The notes beneath the pieces are model-generated. The model did not search any database, was not told where the DNA came from, and saw nothing but the letters and a program-made list of their open reading frames with translations. Positions 11,122-22,000 of a DNA stretch of 64,000 nt are shown in pieces. The position numbers and the translations under genes were made by a program. The stretch is taken from positions 1 through 64,000 of the forward strand of contig QKEJ01000038.1 of assembly GCA_003252375.1 (NCBI GenBank). The letters run 5' to 3'. The stretch is from Halodesulfovibrio sp. (lineage in GTDB: Bacteria > Desulfobacterota > Desulfovibrionia > Desulfovibrionales > Desulfovibrionaceae). Each line of letters begins with the position of its first letter. The stretch's first letter is position 1.

Positions 11122-11622
11122 ATGATTATCAGACCCGAAACCGCAGCGGATTACGCCGCCATAACACGAATGACCGCTGCCGCCTTTGCGGACCATCCGT
11201 ACAGCCGGAACACGGAACAGTTCATCATTACCGCCTTGCGCGCGGCAGGGGCGTTGACGCTCTCGCTTGTGGCCGAGGTTGAGGGGCAGGTCGCGGGGCA
11301 CATCGCCTTTTCTCCTGTCCGTATTGCAGGGGCCTCCGACGGCTGGCATGGCGTGGGACCCGTTTCCGTTGAGCCTGCATGCCAACGCGGGGGAATTGGC
11401 AGCGCTCTCGTCAGAGAGGGGCTGCAGCAGCTTCGCGGGCTTGGCTCACAGGGCTGCGTTCTGGCGGGTGATCCGCACTTCTATGGGCGGTTCGGGTTCC
11501 GCAATTACCCGGAGCTGGTGTACGAGGGCATCCCGCAGGAGTTCTTTCTTGCCTTGCCGTTCGGGGATGGCGCACCTGTTGGTGTCGTGCAGTTCCACGA
11601 AGGCTTTGGGGCAACGGAATAG
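11122..11622 (+). CDS. GNAT-family N-acetyltransferase
   Basis: MIIRPETAADYAAITRMTAAAF...VGPVSVEPACQRGGIGSALVREGL...GCVLAGDPHFYGRFGF. Confidence 0.9.
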   Translation: MIIRPETAADYAAITRMTAAAFADHPYSRNTEQFIITALRAAGALTLSLVAEVEGQVAGHIAFSPVRIAGASDGWHGVGPVSVEPACQRGGIGSALVREGLQQLRGLGSQGCVLAGDPHFYGRFGFRNYPELVYEGIPQEFFLALPFGDGAPVGVVQFHEGFGATE

Positions 11623-11664
11623 ATGGGTATACGCCAGCAGGGCAATTGGCGTGCATCAATCAAA

Positions 11665-11694
11665 AAGGCCGCCCGTCGTGTGACGGGCGGCCTT
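11665..11694. terminator. Bidirectional terminator between GNAT gene and lpd
   Basis: aaggccgcccgtc-gtgt-gacgggcggcctt between convergent genes. Confidence 0.8.
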
Positions 11695-11721
11695 GTCATT
11701 TCAAGTAACCAGTAGCGTTTG

Positions 11722-13083
11722 CTACACCGTCGTTCTCGGCGCGGTGGCGGCTGCCTCCAACGCTTCGTCCAGCGTGGGGTGCGCCCAGATGATGGTGTGC
11801 ACATCTTCCACCGTCCACTGCTGTGCCACCATGATGGTGGCGGCAGAGACGAGGTGCGACACGCCGTGACCGACAGCGGCGATACCCGCCATCCTGCCGT
11901 CCACCCACAGCACCTTCACGAATCCGTGCGTGGTGCCGTAGGACTGGGCGATGGGGTTGGCGACCAGCTGCGAAACGGACGCCTCAACGGACGTGCCCGC
12001 GGCCTTCAGTTCCGCCACCGTGGCGCCCACACGCATTACTTCCGTATGGCCGTAGATGCAGGCAGGCATGGGACCGGAGACGTATTCCGCATCGGTCCTG
12101 CCGCACAGATGGCGCACCACGTAGCGGGCCTGATGGTCCGCCGCATGGGCCAGCAGGGTGCGGCCGTTGATGTCGCCGATGGCGTAGACCGTGTCCGATG
12201 CCTTCAGGCAGGCGTCTGTCCTGATCCAACCGGCACCGACCGTTGCGCCCCCGGCAGCGTCGACCGAGAGGCCGTCGCTGGCGGGCTTGCGGCCAGCGGC
12301 CATGAGCGAGGTGTCCGCCGTAAGGGTTGCACCATCCTCGAAGGTCAGCACGGCCTTGCCGTCCACGGTCTTCAGGGAGGCGACCTTGCGGCCGGTATGG
12401 ATGGTCCATCCCTCGCGCTTGAGCTGCTTGCCGAGCACGTCGCCGATATCCGCATCCTCGGTGGGAGCAAGGCGGTCCATGCCCTCCACGATGGTGATCT
12501 TCGTGCCGAGGCGGCTGAAGAAATCGCCCATCTCGAGCCCGATGGCACCGGCGCCCACAATGATTATGGTTGCCGGGGCTTCGGTCAGGGTCAGCACGTG
12601 CGAGGAGTGCAGCACGCAGTCGCCGTCCGGTTCAAGACCGGGAAAGGCGGTGGGCATGGAACCCGTCGCCACGATGCACTTGGCAAAGGTCAGGTCCGTC
12701 GTGCCTTCGGCATTGGTCACCGCAAGACTCGTCGGTCCGGTAAAGGCGGCCGTGCCGTTGAACACGTCCACGCCCAGTGCCTGCAGCTGCTTGCCCACGG
12801 CGGTACGGCTTCCCTTGAGAAAGCGGTCCTTGCGGGTCTGCATGGCGGGCAGGTCGAAGTGCAGCTCGCCGGTGGCGGACTTCAGCTTGGCCTGTCCGTG
12901 CAGCAGGGGGGCGGCAGCCGTGGAGCCGAGGAACAACTTGGTGGGAATGCAGCCCCAGTTGAGGCAGGTGCCACCAAGGTCTTCCTTCTCCACCAGCCCG
13001 GTCTTCAGACCGGCCTGTGCCGCTTCCATGGCGGCGCGCATGCCGCCGGGGCCTGCGCCTATGACAAGACAATCATACGTCAT
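11722..13083 (-). CDS. lpdA: Dihydrolipoyl dehydrogenase
   Basis: MTYDCLVIGAGPGG...GGTCLNWGCIPTKLF; follows gcvPB. Confidence 0.95.
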   Translation of the reverse strand: MTYDCLVIGAGPGGMRAAMEAAQAGLKTGLVEKEDLGGTCLNWGCIPTKLFLGSTAAAPLLHGQAKLKSATGELHFDLPAMQTRKDRFLKGSRTAVGKQLQALGVDVFNGTAAFTGPTSLAVTNAEGTTDLTFAKCIVATGSMPTAFPGLEPDGDCVLHSSHVLTLTEAPATIIIVGAGAIGLEMGDFFSRLGTKITIVEGMDRLAPTEDADIGDVLGKQLKREGWTIHTGRKVASLKTVDGKAVLTFEDGATLTADTSLMAAGRKPASDGLSVDAAGGATVGAGWIRTDACLKASDTVYAIGDINGRTLLAHAADHQARYVVRHLCGRTDAEYVSGPMPACIYGHTEVMRVGATVAELKAAGTSVEASVSQLVANPIAQSYGTTHGFVKVLWVDGRMAGIAAVGHGVSHLVSAATIMVAQQWTVEDVHTIIWAHPTLDEALEAAATAPRTTV

Positions 13084-13097
13084 GACAGCACCTGGCC

Positions 13098-14546
13098 CTA
13101 CGCGGGGTCGATGAGGATCATGGACCGGGCAGCCTTGGTTTCATCAAGGCGGCGTACCGGCATGGTGACCGGCGCATCCTGCAGGGCTACGGGGTCCGTC
13201 TTTGCGGATTCCAGAATCTCGATGAGATCCTGCACGAAGGCGTCCATGGTCTCCTTGCTTTCCGTTTCCGTGGGCTCATACATCATGCATTCCTTGACGA
13301 TGAGCGGGAAGTAGATGGTGGGAGCATGGTAGCCCTTGTCCAGCAGGGCCTTGGCGATATCCAGCGCGCGCACGCCGCAGGCCGCCTGCTGGTCGCAGGC
13401 CGAGGCCACGAACTCGTGCATGCAGATGCGGTTGTAGGGAATATGCATGTGCTCTTCCAGCAGCTTGCGCATGTAGTTGGCGTTCAGCACCGCGTATTCG
13501 GACACGCGTTTCAGGCCTTCGCCGCCCAGGCGCAGAATGTAGGCATAGGCCTTCAGGACCACGCCGAAGTTGCCGTAGAAGGGCGCCATGAAGCCGATGG
13601 ACTTGGGGTAGTCGTAGTTCAGGAAGAACCGGCCGTCGCGCAGCTTGTCCACACGGGAGATGGGCAGGTAGGGCTCCAGGCGTTCGGAAACGCCCACGGG
13701 GCCGGAACCGGGGCCGCCGCCGCCGTGCGGGGTGGCAAAGGTCTTGTGCAGGTTCAGGTGCACCACGTCGAAGCCCACGTCGCCCACGCGCATCTTGCCC
13801 ATGATGGCGTTCAGGTTCGCGCCGTCATAGTAGAGCAGGGCGTCCACCTTGCGCAGCTTTTCCACGATCTCGGGCAGGTGCTTTTCGAAAAGCCCGAGGG
13901 TGTTGGGGCAGGTCATCATCAGGGCGGCCACTTCGTCGTCCAGTACGGCGTCCAGCGCCGCAGGATCGATCAGGCCGTCCTTGGATTCAATGTTCACCAC
14001 TTCGAACCCGGCAAGGGCTGCAGAAGCGGGGTTGGTGCCGTGGGCGGAGTCCGGGCAGATGACCTTGGTCTTCTTGTTGCCCTTGTCCTTGTGGTAGGCG
14101 GCAATGAGCATGGCCCCGGTCAGTTCGCCGTGTGCGCCGGCCATGGGATGCAGGGTGAAGGCATGCATGCCCGTCACCTCGCAGAGCAGGCGCTCCGATT
14201 CGTACATGACCTCAAGGGCGCCCTGCGTGTACAGGCCTGCGCTCTTGATCTGCGGCAGAAGGGGATGCAGGTTGGCAAAGCCGGGCAGGGCGGCGACGTT
14301 TTCCGTGAACTTGGGGTTGTACTTCATGGTACAGGAGCCCAGGGGGTAGAAATTGGAATCCACCCCGTAGTTCAGGCGCGAAAGGCGGGAGAAGTGGCGC
14401 ACCACGTCCAGCTCGCTCATTTCCGGCAGTGCGGGACGCTTGCCGCGCAGCAGGTTGGCGGGGATGAAGGCCTCCGCGCGCTCCTCCGGCATGGGAGGCA
14501 GGCAGGCGGTACGTCCGGGAACGGATTGTGCGAATACGGTCTTCAT
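13098..14546 (-). CDS. gcvPB: Glycine dehydrogenase (aminomethyl-transferring) subunit 2
   Basis: YPLGSCTMKYNPK, LHKTFATPHGGGGPGSGPVGV PLP-lysine region. Confidence 0.96.
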   Translation of the reverse strand: MKTVFAQSVPGRTACLPPMPEERAEAFIPANLLRGKRPALPEMSELDVVRHFSRLSRLNYGVDSNFYPLGSCTMKYNPKFTENVAALPGFANLHPLLPQIKSAGLYTQGALEVMYESERLLCEVTGMHAFTLHPMAGAHGELTGAMLIAAYHKDKGNKKTKVICPDSAHGTNPASAALAGFEVVNIESKDGLIDPAALDAVLDDEVAALMMTCPNTLGLFEKHLPEIVEKLRKVDALLYYDGANLNAIMGKMRVGDVGFDVVHLNLHKTFATPHGGGGPGSGPVGVSERLEPYLPISRVDKLRDGRFFLNYDYPKSIGFMAPFYGNFGVVLKAYAYILRLGGEGLKRVSEYAVLNANYMRKLLEEHMHIPYNRICMHEFVASACDQQAACGVRALDIAKALLDKGYHAPTIYFPLIVKECMMYEPTETESKETMDAFVQDLIEILESAKTDPVALQDAPVTMPVRRLDETKAARSMILIDPA

Positions 14547-15877
14547 TACAGTATCCCTCCCAGCATCTCGGCCAGAATGCCGACCTGTTCAAAGGTGTTC
14601 TTTTCCGTGCAGGCCATGAGCAGGACATCGTCCATGTCCTCGTAATAGCGGCCCAGCGGAACGCCGGCCACGTAGCCTCGTTCGACGAGCTTGTCCACGG
14701 CCTCAAAGGCGCTGATGGGCAGGCGCACGGCCACTTCGTTGCCGAAGGGGGCGTCGTTGAGCAGCTCCACGCCGGGGATGGCGGTAAGCCTGTCCGCAAG
14801 GTAGTGAGCGCGCTCCATGGAAAGCTCGGCCGTGCGGATGAGCCCTTCGGGTCCGAGCAGGCACATGTGGATGAGCGCACGCAGCGCACACAGGGCCTGG
14901 TTGGAGCAGATGTTCGAGGTAGCCTTGGCGCGGCGGATGTGCTGCTCGCGGGCCTGCAGGGTCAGCACGTAGCCCTCGCGGCCTTCCAGGTCCTCGGTGC
15001 GGCCCACGATGCGGCCGGGCATCTGACGGATGAGCTTTTCGGTGCAGGCCATCATGCCGAGGTAGGGCCCGCCGAAGGAAAGCGGCTGGCCAAGGCTCTG
15101 ACCTTCGGCCACGGCGATGTCTGCGCCCATTTCGCCGGGGGTCTTCAGCACGGACTGCATGACCGGGTACACGGAGATGATGCCCAGCGCCTTGTGAGCA
15201 TGCGCGTGTTCAAAGAGCTCGGTGAAGTCGCTGACATTGCCGAAGAAATTGGGGTTCTGCACCACCACGGCCGCACAGCGGTCATCAATGGCGGCCTTCA
15301 GCTTCTCGATGTCGGTGGTGCCGTTATCGTGCGGCACGGTGATGAATTCGAGATTCAGGTTGGAGGTGTAGGAAGCCAGCATGGTCCGGTAGATGGGGCT
15401 GACTGCTTCGGAGACCACGATGCGCGAGCGCTTGGTCGCGCGTACGGCCATCATCATGGCTTCGAAGATGGCGGAGCCGCCGTCATACACGGAAGCGTTG
15501 GAGGCATCCATGTCCAGCAGGCGGCAGACGGCCGTCTGAAATTCGAAGATGGCCTGCAGGGTGCCCTGCGAGGATTCGGGCTGGTAGGGCGTGTAGGCCG
15601 TGTAGAACTCGCCGCGCGAGATGAGCCCGTCGATCGCCTTGGGAATATGGTGGTTGTAGAAACCGGCTCCGAGGAAGCTGACCAGATCGGTTCTGCTCTT
15701 GGCAGCCAGCTGTTCAAGGTGGCTGCACACTTCCATTTCGCTCATGCCCTCGGGCAGATCGAAACTCTTGGGGCGCATGGATTCGGGAATGTCCGCGAAC
15801 AGATCTTCAAGGGTGGTGACGCCGATGACGTCGAGCATGGCCTTGAGATCTTCCGGAGTGTGGGGAACGAAAGGCAT
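14546..15877 (-). CDS. gcvPA: Glycine dehydrogenase (aminomethyl-transferring) subunit 1
   Basis: MPFVPHTPEDLKAMLDVIGV...SFLGAGFYNHHIPKAIDGLISRGEFYTAYTPYQPE; start/stop overlap with gcvPB. Confidence 0.96.
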   Translation of the reverse strand: MPFVPHTPEDLKAMLDVIGVTTLEDLFADIPESMRPKSFDLPEGMSEMEVCSHLEQLAAKSRTDLVSFLGAGFYNHHIPKAIDGLISRGEFYTAYTPYQPESSQGTLQAIFEFQTAVCRLLDMDASNASVYDGGSAIFEAMMMAVRATKRSRIVVSEAVSPIYRTMLASYTSNLNLEFITVPHDNGTTDIEKLKAAIDDRCAAVVVQNPNFFGNVSDFTELFEHAHAHKALGIISVYPVMQSVLKTPGEMGADIAVAEGQSLGQPLSFGGPYLGMMACTEKLIRQMPGRIVGRTEDLEGREGYVLTLQAREQHIRRAKATSNICSNQALCALRALIHMCLLGPEGLIRTAELSMERAHYLADRLTAIPGVELLNDAPFGNEVAVRLPISAFEAVDKLVERGYVAGVPLGRYYEDMDDVLLMACTEKNTFEQVGILAEMLGGIL

Positions 15878-16104
15878 AGGGCCTCCTGTGGCCTGTACAT
15901 TCTTCAGAAGAACGCGAATACGCTGCCTGATGGCAGATGAAACCCGGATGCGGCCGGGGGCCGTATCCTGCCGGACAACACGATGCGTCGGGGCGCTCCA
16001 GCGGTCTTGTCACCAGCGAACGGACACACGCACAGGAGGCAGGTCATAGCCTGCCGTTGCGGGGTGCCGGTCGGTGCGGAAAGGCGCGGGGACCGCCGCC
16101 GGGG

Positions 16105-16488
16105 CTAGTGGTCTTCGCTGGCGGCCAGTTCGGCGTATTCAGTGGCGGAGAGCAGGTCCTTGGGTTCGCCGGAGATGCGTACCTTGATGAGCCAGCCGTC
16201 TTCAAATGCAGATTCGTTGACCTTTTCGGGGGCGTCCTCAAGCGCTTCGTTTACGGCAATGACTTCGCCGCTGACGGGAGCGTAGAGTTCGCTGGCAGCC
16301 TTGACGGATTCGATGGAACCCATTTCCGCACCGGCAGCCACGGTGTCACCAACGGCAGGCAGTTCCACGAAGGTGATGTCGCCAAGCAGTTCCTGTGCAA
16401 AGTCGGTGATGCCGATGACGGCGGTGTCACCATCGATGTCTGCCCATTCGTGCGACTTGCTGTAGAGAAGATTTTCAGGGGTTTTCAT
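16105..16488 (-). CDS. gcvH: Glycine cleavage system H protein
   Basis: [44 protein letters not shown]...[17 protein letters not shown] (lipoyl-lysine region). Confidence 0.96.
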   Translation of the reverse strand: MKTPENLLYSKSHEWADIDGDTAVIGITDFAQELLGDITFVELPAVGDTVAAGAEMGSIESVKAASELYAPVSGEVIAVNEALEDAPEKVNESAFEDGWLIKVRISGEPKDLLSATEYAELAASEDH

Positions 16489-16654
16489 GGGGCGGAGCCT
16501 CCCGGGGGTTGATGTTGTTGTGGTTGTGGTATGGCGGTTTAGCGCCCGCCGTGCGATACTGGTTCTGCATACCTGCGGACCTGTTGTTGGGCAAGTCCTG
16601 AGTGTATGTTTTCGGCAGAAAGTGTGCCTGTTCCTGCACGATGGTGCACTTTGT

Positions 16655-16695
16655 CTAAAAGGAAAGGCCAGCACACACGCTTGGTGGAGCTGGCC
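16655..16695 (-). terminator. Intrinsic terminator after the response regulator gene
   Basis: ggccagc ... gctggcc; on the minus strand followed by TTTCCTTTT. Confidence 0.65.
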
Positions 16696-16717
16696 GTTGT
16701 TCTCATTGAGGACTCGT

Positions 16718-17131
16718 TTAGGCGGACGTCTTTTCCAGAGTGACACCCAGAGACTGGATCTCATCGAGAATCGTCTGCTTGCGAATGGGTTTGACGATGT
16801 AGCTGATGGCGTCGCCAAGGAAGAATGCATCGTGGACTTCCTTGTTGTCGTCCAGGCCGGAAATCATGATGACCTTGGCCGCCTTGTCGGTGCCAACGCC
16901 CATTTCCTTCTCGACCTCACGGATTTCGCGGAGCGCCTCCTGCCCGTCCATGTTGGGCATCATGATGTCCAGAGTGATGACATCATAGGGCTCGCCGTCC
17001 TTGAGGGCGGCGCGGAAGGCTTCCACACCTTCCTCTCCGTCGGCAGCCACCTCGACGTATCCGTAGGGATGCAGGATCTTCTGCACCAGCCGACGGCTGT
17101 CGAAGTCGTCGTCTATGACAAGAAACTTCAT
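16718..17131 (-). CDS. CheY-like single-domain response regulator
   Basis: [25 protein letters not shown]...[22 protein letters not shown]...KPIRKQTI. Confidence 0.92.
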   Translation of the reverse strand: MKFLVIDDDFDSRRLVQKILHPYGYVEVAADGEEGVEAFRAALKDGEPYDVITLDIMMPNMDGQEALREIREVEKEMGVGTDKAAKVIMISGLDDNKEVHDAFFLGDAISYIVKPIRKQTILDEIQSLGVTLEKTSA

Positions 17132-17237
17132 GCAACTCCTCCAAAGTGTTCCGGAGATGTACTGGGCGTCAACAGTACATTTCCTAATGCTGTGCGTCAA
17201 TAAACTTGCAGGATGCCGGATACCTGGCAGGCCTGCA

Positions 17238-18884
17238 TCAGGCGCCCGCGGCCCTGAAGGCCTCGGCCACGATCAGTTTTGCCTCTTCCTGAAGCTGCCT
17301 GAGGTGCGCCTCGCCGGAGAAGCTTTCGGTGTAAATCTTGTATACGTCCTCCGTGCCGGAGGGGCGTGCCGCAAACCATCCCGCCTCGGTAACGACCTTC
17401 AGTCCGCCGATGGGGGCCCCGTTGCCGGGGGCGTGGGTGAGCTTGGCGGTAATGGGGTTGCCTGCCAGCGTGGCTGCCTGAACGGCTTCCGGGGCAAGGC
17501 TCTTGAGTACCTTTTTCTGCCCGGCGTCGGCCGGGGCTTCCAGCCGTTCGTATATGGGGGTGCCGTGGCGTTCCGTCAGGGCCTTATAGCACTGTTGCGG
17601 GTCCTTCCCGGTTGCGGCGAGGATTTCGCAGGCCAGCAGGTTCATGATGATGCCGTCCTTGTCCGTGGACCACACCCTGCCGTCCTTTTTCAGGAAGCTG
17701 GCTCCGGCGCTTTCCTCGCCGCCGAACCCGTACGAACCGTCAAGCAGGCCGGGAACGAACCACTTGAATCCTACCGGGACCTCGCTGACGGTGCGTCCCA
17801 GATCGGCGGCAACCCGGTCGATCATGGAGCTGGAGACCAATGTCTTGCCTATGGCAGCGGTGTTGTTCCAGCCGGTGCGGTGCGTGAAGAGGTACTGGAT
17901 GGCGGCGGAAAGATAATGGTTGGGATTCATTAACCCCGAGCGGGTGACAATGCCGTGTCGGTCGGTATCCGGGTCATTGCCGAAGGCGATGTCGTAGTCG
18001 CTGCTCAGGCGGATCATGTCGCTCATGGCCCAGGGCGAGGAGCAGTCCATGCGGATGCGGCCGTCCTTGTCCAGGGGCATGAACCGGAAGGTGGGGTCCA
18101 CCGCACGGTTGACCACCGTGATGTCCAGTCCGTATTTCGCCGCGATGGGCTCCCAGTAGGCCAGACCGGCTCCGCCAAGAGGGTCCACGCCAATCTTGAG
18201 GCCGGTGTTGCGAATGGCATCCATGTCCAGAATGGAGGACAGGTCGGCAACGTAGGGCGTGATGTAGTCGTGGGTGAGAGTGGTGCTGGCCTTGAGTGCC
18301 CGTTCCAGAGGCATGCGCAGTATACCGGCGGACGTGTCTGCCAGCAGGCTGTTCGCCCGTTGTTCGATCCACGATGTGACATCAGTATCGGCCGGGCCTC
18401 CGTGGGGCGGGTTATACTTGAACCCCCCGTCCTCCGGCGGATTGTGGGACGGAGTGATGACGATGCCGTCAGCCAGCGCGGTTCCGGTGGCGTTGTAGGA
18501 GAGTATGGCGTGGGAGATGACCGGAGTGGGGACGTAGCCATCCCGCTCGTCTATGCAGACCGTCACGCCGTTGGCTGCCAGAACCTCAAGGGCGGTGCCG
18601 TGCGCCGGTTCGGACAGGGCATGGGTATCCTTGCCGAGAAAGAGGGGGCCGGTGATGCCCTGCTTGGTGCGGTAGTCGCAGACAGCCTGCGTGATGGCCG
18701 CGATATGGGCCTCATTGAAGCTCGATTTCAGGGAGCTGCCCCGATGACCAGAGGTGCCGAAGGAAACACGCTGGGATGGAATGCCGGTGTCAGGCGTTCC
18801 GGTATAGTATGCGGCGACAAGCCGGGGAATGTTGACGATCTGGTCGGCAGGAATCTTTGTTCCGGCCAGCGGGTGGATTGCCAT
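17238..18884 (-). CDS. pgm: Phosphoglucomutase (alpha-D-glucose phosphate-specific)
   Basis: [60 protein letters not shown]. Confidence 0.95.
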   Translation of the reverse strand: MAIHPLAGTKIPADQIVNIPRLVAAYYTGTPDTGIPSQRVSFGTSGHRGSSLKSSFNEAHIAAITQAVCDYRTKQGITGPLFLGKDTHALSEPAHGTALEVLAANGVTVCIDERDGYVPTPVISHAILSYNATGTALADGIVITPSHNPPEDGGFKYNPPHGGPADTDVTSWIEQRANSLLADTSAGILRMPLERALKASTTLTHDYITPYVADLSSILDMDAIRNTGLKIGVDPLGGAGLAYWEPIAAKYGLDITVVNRAVDPTFRFMPLDKDGRIRMDCSSPWAMSDMIRLSSDYDIAFGNDPDTDRHGIVTRSGLMNPNHYLSAAIQYLFTHRTGWNNTAAIGKTLVSSSMIDRVAADLGRTVSEVPVGFKWFVPGLLDGSYGFGGEESAGASFLKKDGRVWSTDKDGIIMNLLACEILAATGKDPQQCYKALTERHGTPIYERLEAPADAGQKKVLKSLAPEAVQAATLAGNPITAKLTHAPGNGAPIGGLKVVTEAGWFAARPSGTEDVYKIYTESFSGEAHLRQLQEEAKLIVAEAFRAAGA

Positions 18885-19040
18885 GCAGCTTCCTGTGCAA
18901 ATAAGCGGTTAACACCATTGAGTTGTTTCGATCTATACGCGGATGAACCGGGAATCTCAAGGGATAAGGCGAAGTTATAAAAGCAGGTTCCCTATAGGGG
19001 AAAACTGCAGGGGGGAGCATGGTGTATATGGGAGAAGGGA

Positions 19041-22000
19041 TCAGGAGGAGAGGCCATCGCCCATGGCAGGGGGGAGCAGGGTATCAATGTCCGCCAGATA
19101 GTGCTCCACCTCGGAGATGGAAATGGTCAGCTGTTCACGCAGGCGGGGCATGATCTCGGCGCATCTGTCGGCATTGCCGAAGGATGCGCAATGTTCCAGC
19201 TCCTCCGCAAGGGTCGCCAGAGGCTCTGCCCCGATGTTGCGGACCGAGGATTTGAGCGAGTGGGCCATTCTGCGCAGGTCGCCGAAACTGCCGGCGGCAA
19301 GGTGTTCCTCAAGGGTGCGCATGGTGCCGGGCATGGTCTGCGAATAGACGCTGAGCAGGGTGATGATGACTCCCTTCTTGAAAGCCAGAAGCTGGCATAT
19401 GCGCGGAAAGCTGCTGATGGTCTGCGGGCTTTCCGTCTCTTCGCAGGAGGAAGGAGACGGCTCGGCAAGATAGGTGACGCGTGCGGGAAAGAGGTCCGCC
19501 AGCAGGCTGCGCAACTCGGCAAGGAGCAGGGGTTTGGGCAGGGCGCTGTAGATTTCGAGACTGTCCAGCTGCTCCAGCTCCCTGGGACGGATGTGGGCGC
19601 TGATGGGAATGATGGCGATGTCCGTGGGAATCTTCGGACGTGTGCCGGAACGGATGATGCGCGTGGCCTCCAGCCCGTCCATGACCGGCATCTGGATATC
19701 CATGAGCACGGCGTCAAAGGTCTGCGTTTCCAGCAGGGACAGGGCGTGTTCACCGTTTTCGGCAACGGTTGCGTGGTGGCCGTCGATTTCGAGCATCTGG
19801 CAGATGACAAGCTGATTGAAGCGGTTGTCCTCGGCAAGAAGCAGGTTCAGTCCGCGCACCACGGGCAGCAGTGCTTCCCCGGCTCCGGGCTGCGCCGTCG
19901 AGGTTGCTGCCACAGGCGGGGCCGGGGCCTTGCGAAGCGGCAGCACCACCGTGAAGGTTGAGCCAGCTCCTACTTCGCTTTCCACATGGATGGAGCCTTC
20001 CATGATTTCCGCAAGCCGTTTGGAGATGGCCAGCCCGAGACCGACCCCGCCATACCGGCGGGACGAGGAGCCGTCGGCCTGCGCAAAACTCTGGAAAATA
20101 TGGGTGCGCATATCCTCGGCAATGCCGATGCCGGTGTCCGAAACCCGGAATTCCACCCATTCCCGTTCGGCAGGTTCGTCAGCGTCCGGTTCGTGTTCCC
20201 CCAGCTTCGGGAAGTCCCTGAACGGGAGTGATAGATGCGGTGCCGGAGGCTGTGAACCGTGATGATGGGACACGGAGAGCACCACGGAACCCTGCTCCGT
20301 GAATTTGAGGGCGTTGCCCACAAGGTTGATGAGGATCTGGCGGATTCTGTCCGCATCACCGGAAACATACTCGGGGAGCGAGGGAGCGATGTGGGTTACC
20401 AGCTCCAACCCCTTGGTCTGCGCATGCATGTCCATGAGGGACCGTGTGCCTTCAATCAGCGAGGCGAGGTGGAAGGAGCAGGTGTCCAGCGCCATGGTGT
20501 CCGCCTCAATGCGGGCAAAATCGAGCAGATCGTTCAGCAGCTTGAGCAGCGCGTTGGCGGCGTCGCGCAAGATCGTCGTGTTTTTGATCTTCTGCCGGTC
20601 CTGCTCCGTGCGGAGGTTCAGGTCCGCCATGCCCACAATGGCCGTCATGGGGGTTCGCAGCTCATGGGTAATGTTGGCGAGGAATTCGCTTTTGGACTTG
20701 TTGGCGGCTTCGGCTGCCTCCTTTGCTTCCACAAGCATGAGCTCAGCCTGTTTCTGAGCCGTGATGTCGAGAACGAAGCCTTCGAAGAAGCGCGCCCCGT
20801 CGGGGCGGACAATGACCCGCGCGTTTTCCACAATCCAGATGCGACGTCCCATACCGGTTATGGCCTGCGTGGTTAGGTTCTGCACGACGCCGGTCTTAGC
20901 GAGTTCGCGCAGGAAGCTCTTGCGTGTTGTCGGGTCCGCGTAGAGACATTGCATCCGGTTGTTCAGGGCGTTGGACATTTCCTCGGCCGAAACATAGTCG
21001 AACATCTCTATCATGGCCGGGTTGAGGCTGGTGAATTCCCCGGCCTCCGTGCTCTGGTATATGCCGTACGGGGCATGCTGGATGAGGTTGCGGTGGTCTT
21101 CCTCGGCCCGTGCGAGAGCAAGGACGGCATTGAGGTGCTCCGTGATGTCCTCGAAGCTTTCCACCGTACCGATGAAGGCGCCGGCCGGGTCCGTGAGCGG
21201 CTCCTTGTTCAGGATGATGGTGCGCGTCTCCCCGGTGCGGGTGAGGATGATAAACTGCTGGCCACGGTCGGGATTCTTCGGGTTACCGAACAGGGGGGTC
21301 TGCAGTTCCTGCCCCTGAATGAAGAAGGATCTGCTCTTCCCCAGGGCATATTCAAGGGGAAACCCGGTGATTTCTTCCGCCCGGTTGTTCCAGGAGATGA
21401 TGTCCCCCTGCTGGTTGGTCGAATAGACGCCGCTGGGAATAACCTTGTTTACCTGTTCCGCGTGTGTTTTTAGACCCACAGCCTTGGTCTCGGCTGCCTT
21501 TCTGCTCTGGATTTCCAGCTGGAGCGTGCTGTTCTGGATGGACATTTTCTCCCTGTTTCGGCGGTAGGCCTCAATCCGCGAGGCCAGCGATGCGTTGCGC
21601 ATGGCCATGCGTGCGGCAGTAATCGCCGTCAGCAGGGTGATGATGACGATGCCGTACAGAATGGCGAAGCTGAGGGAGGAGACGGGGCCACGGGCGCTGG
21701 TGTCCTTTGCAAAGCAGCAATACAGGTCAAAGACCGTGCCCGGGACATCACAGCGGATGGCGAAGGCGGCTTCATGGTCCGCCGTGCCGCCTATACGCCG
21801 GATCGCTTCATAGGGCATTTGCCGCGCGTGGAGCAGGTCGTCTGCGGGCAGCTGCGGGCCACCCACGGAGAGGCTGTCCGTGGTTCGCTTGTGCATCAGG
21901 TAGGTTTGGTGCGGTATGTCGGTAACAATGAAGGAAAGATAGGCCTTGAGAGCTTCCACCGGGATGGTTGCAAACACGTATCCCACGATGGTCTGCTCGT

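Noticed and set aside
11719-15940. Long + strand ORFs (531, 439 and 470 aa) opposite lpdA, gcvPB and gcvPA
   Set aside because: Antisense to well-recognised glycine cleavage genes; low-complexity His/Gly/Ala-rich composition typical of antisense frames.
15946-15968. Hairpin ggatgcggcc-ggg-ggccgtatcc between gcvH and gcvPA
   Set aside because: Imperfect stem and no T tract; most likely part of a read-through operon spacer, too weak to call as a terminator.
16489-16717. Possible glycine riboswitch upstream of gcvH
   Set aside because: No GGAGAG-type glycine aptamer cores seen on the minus strand; only the terminator of the upstream response regulator and a leader.
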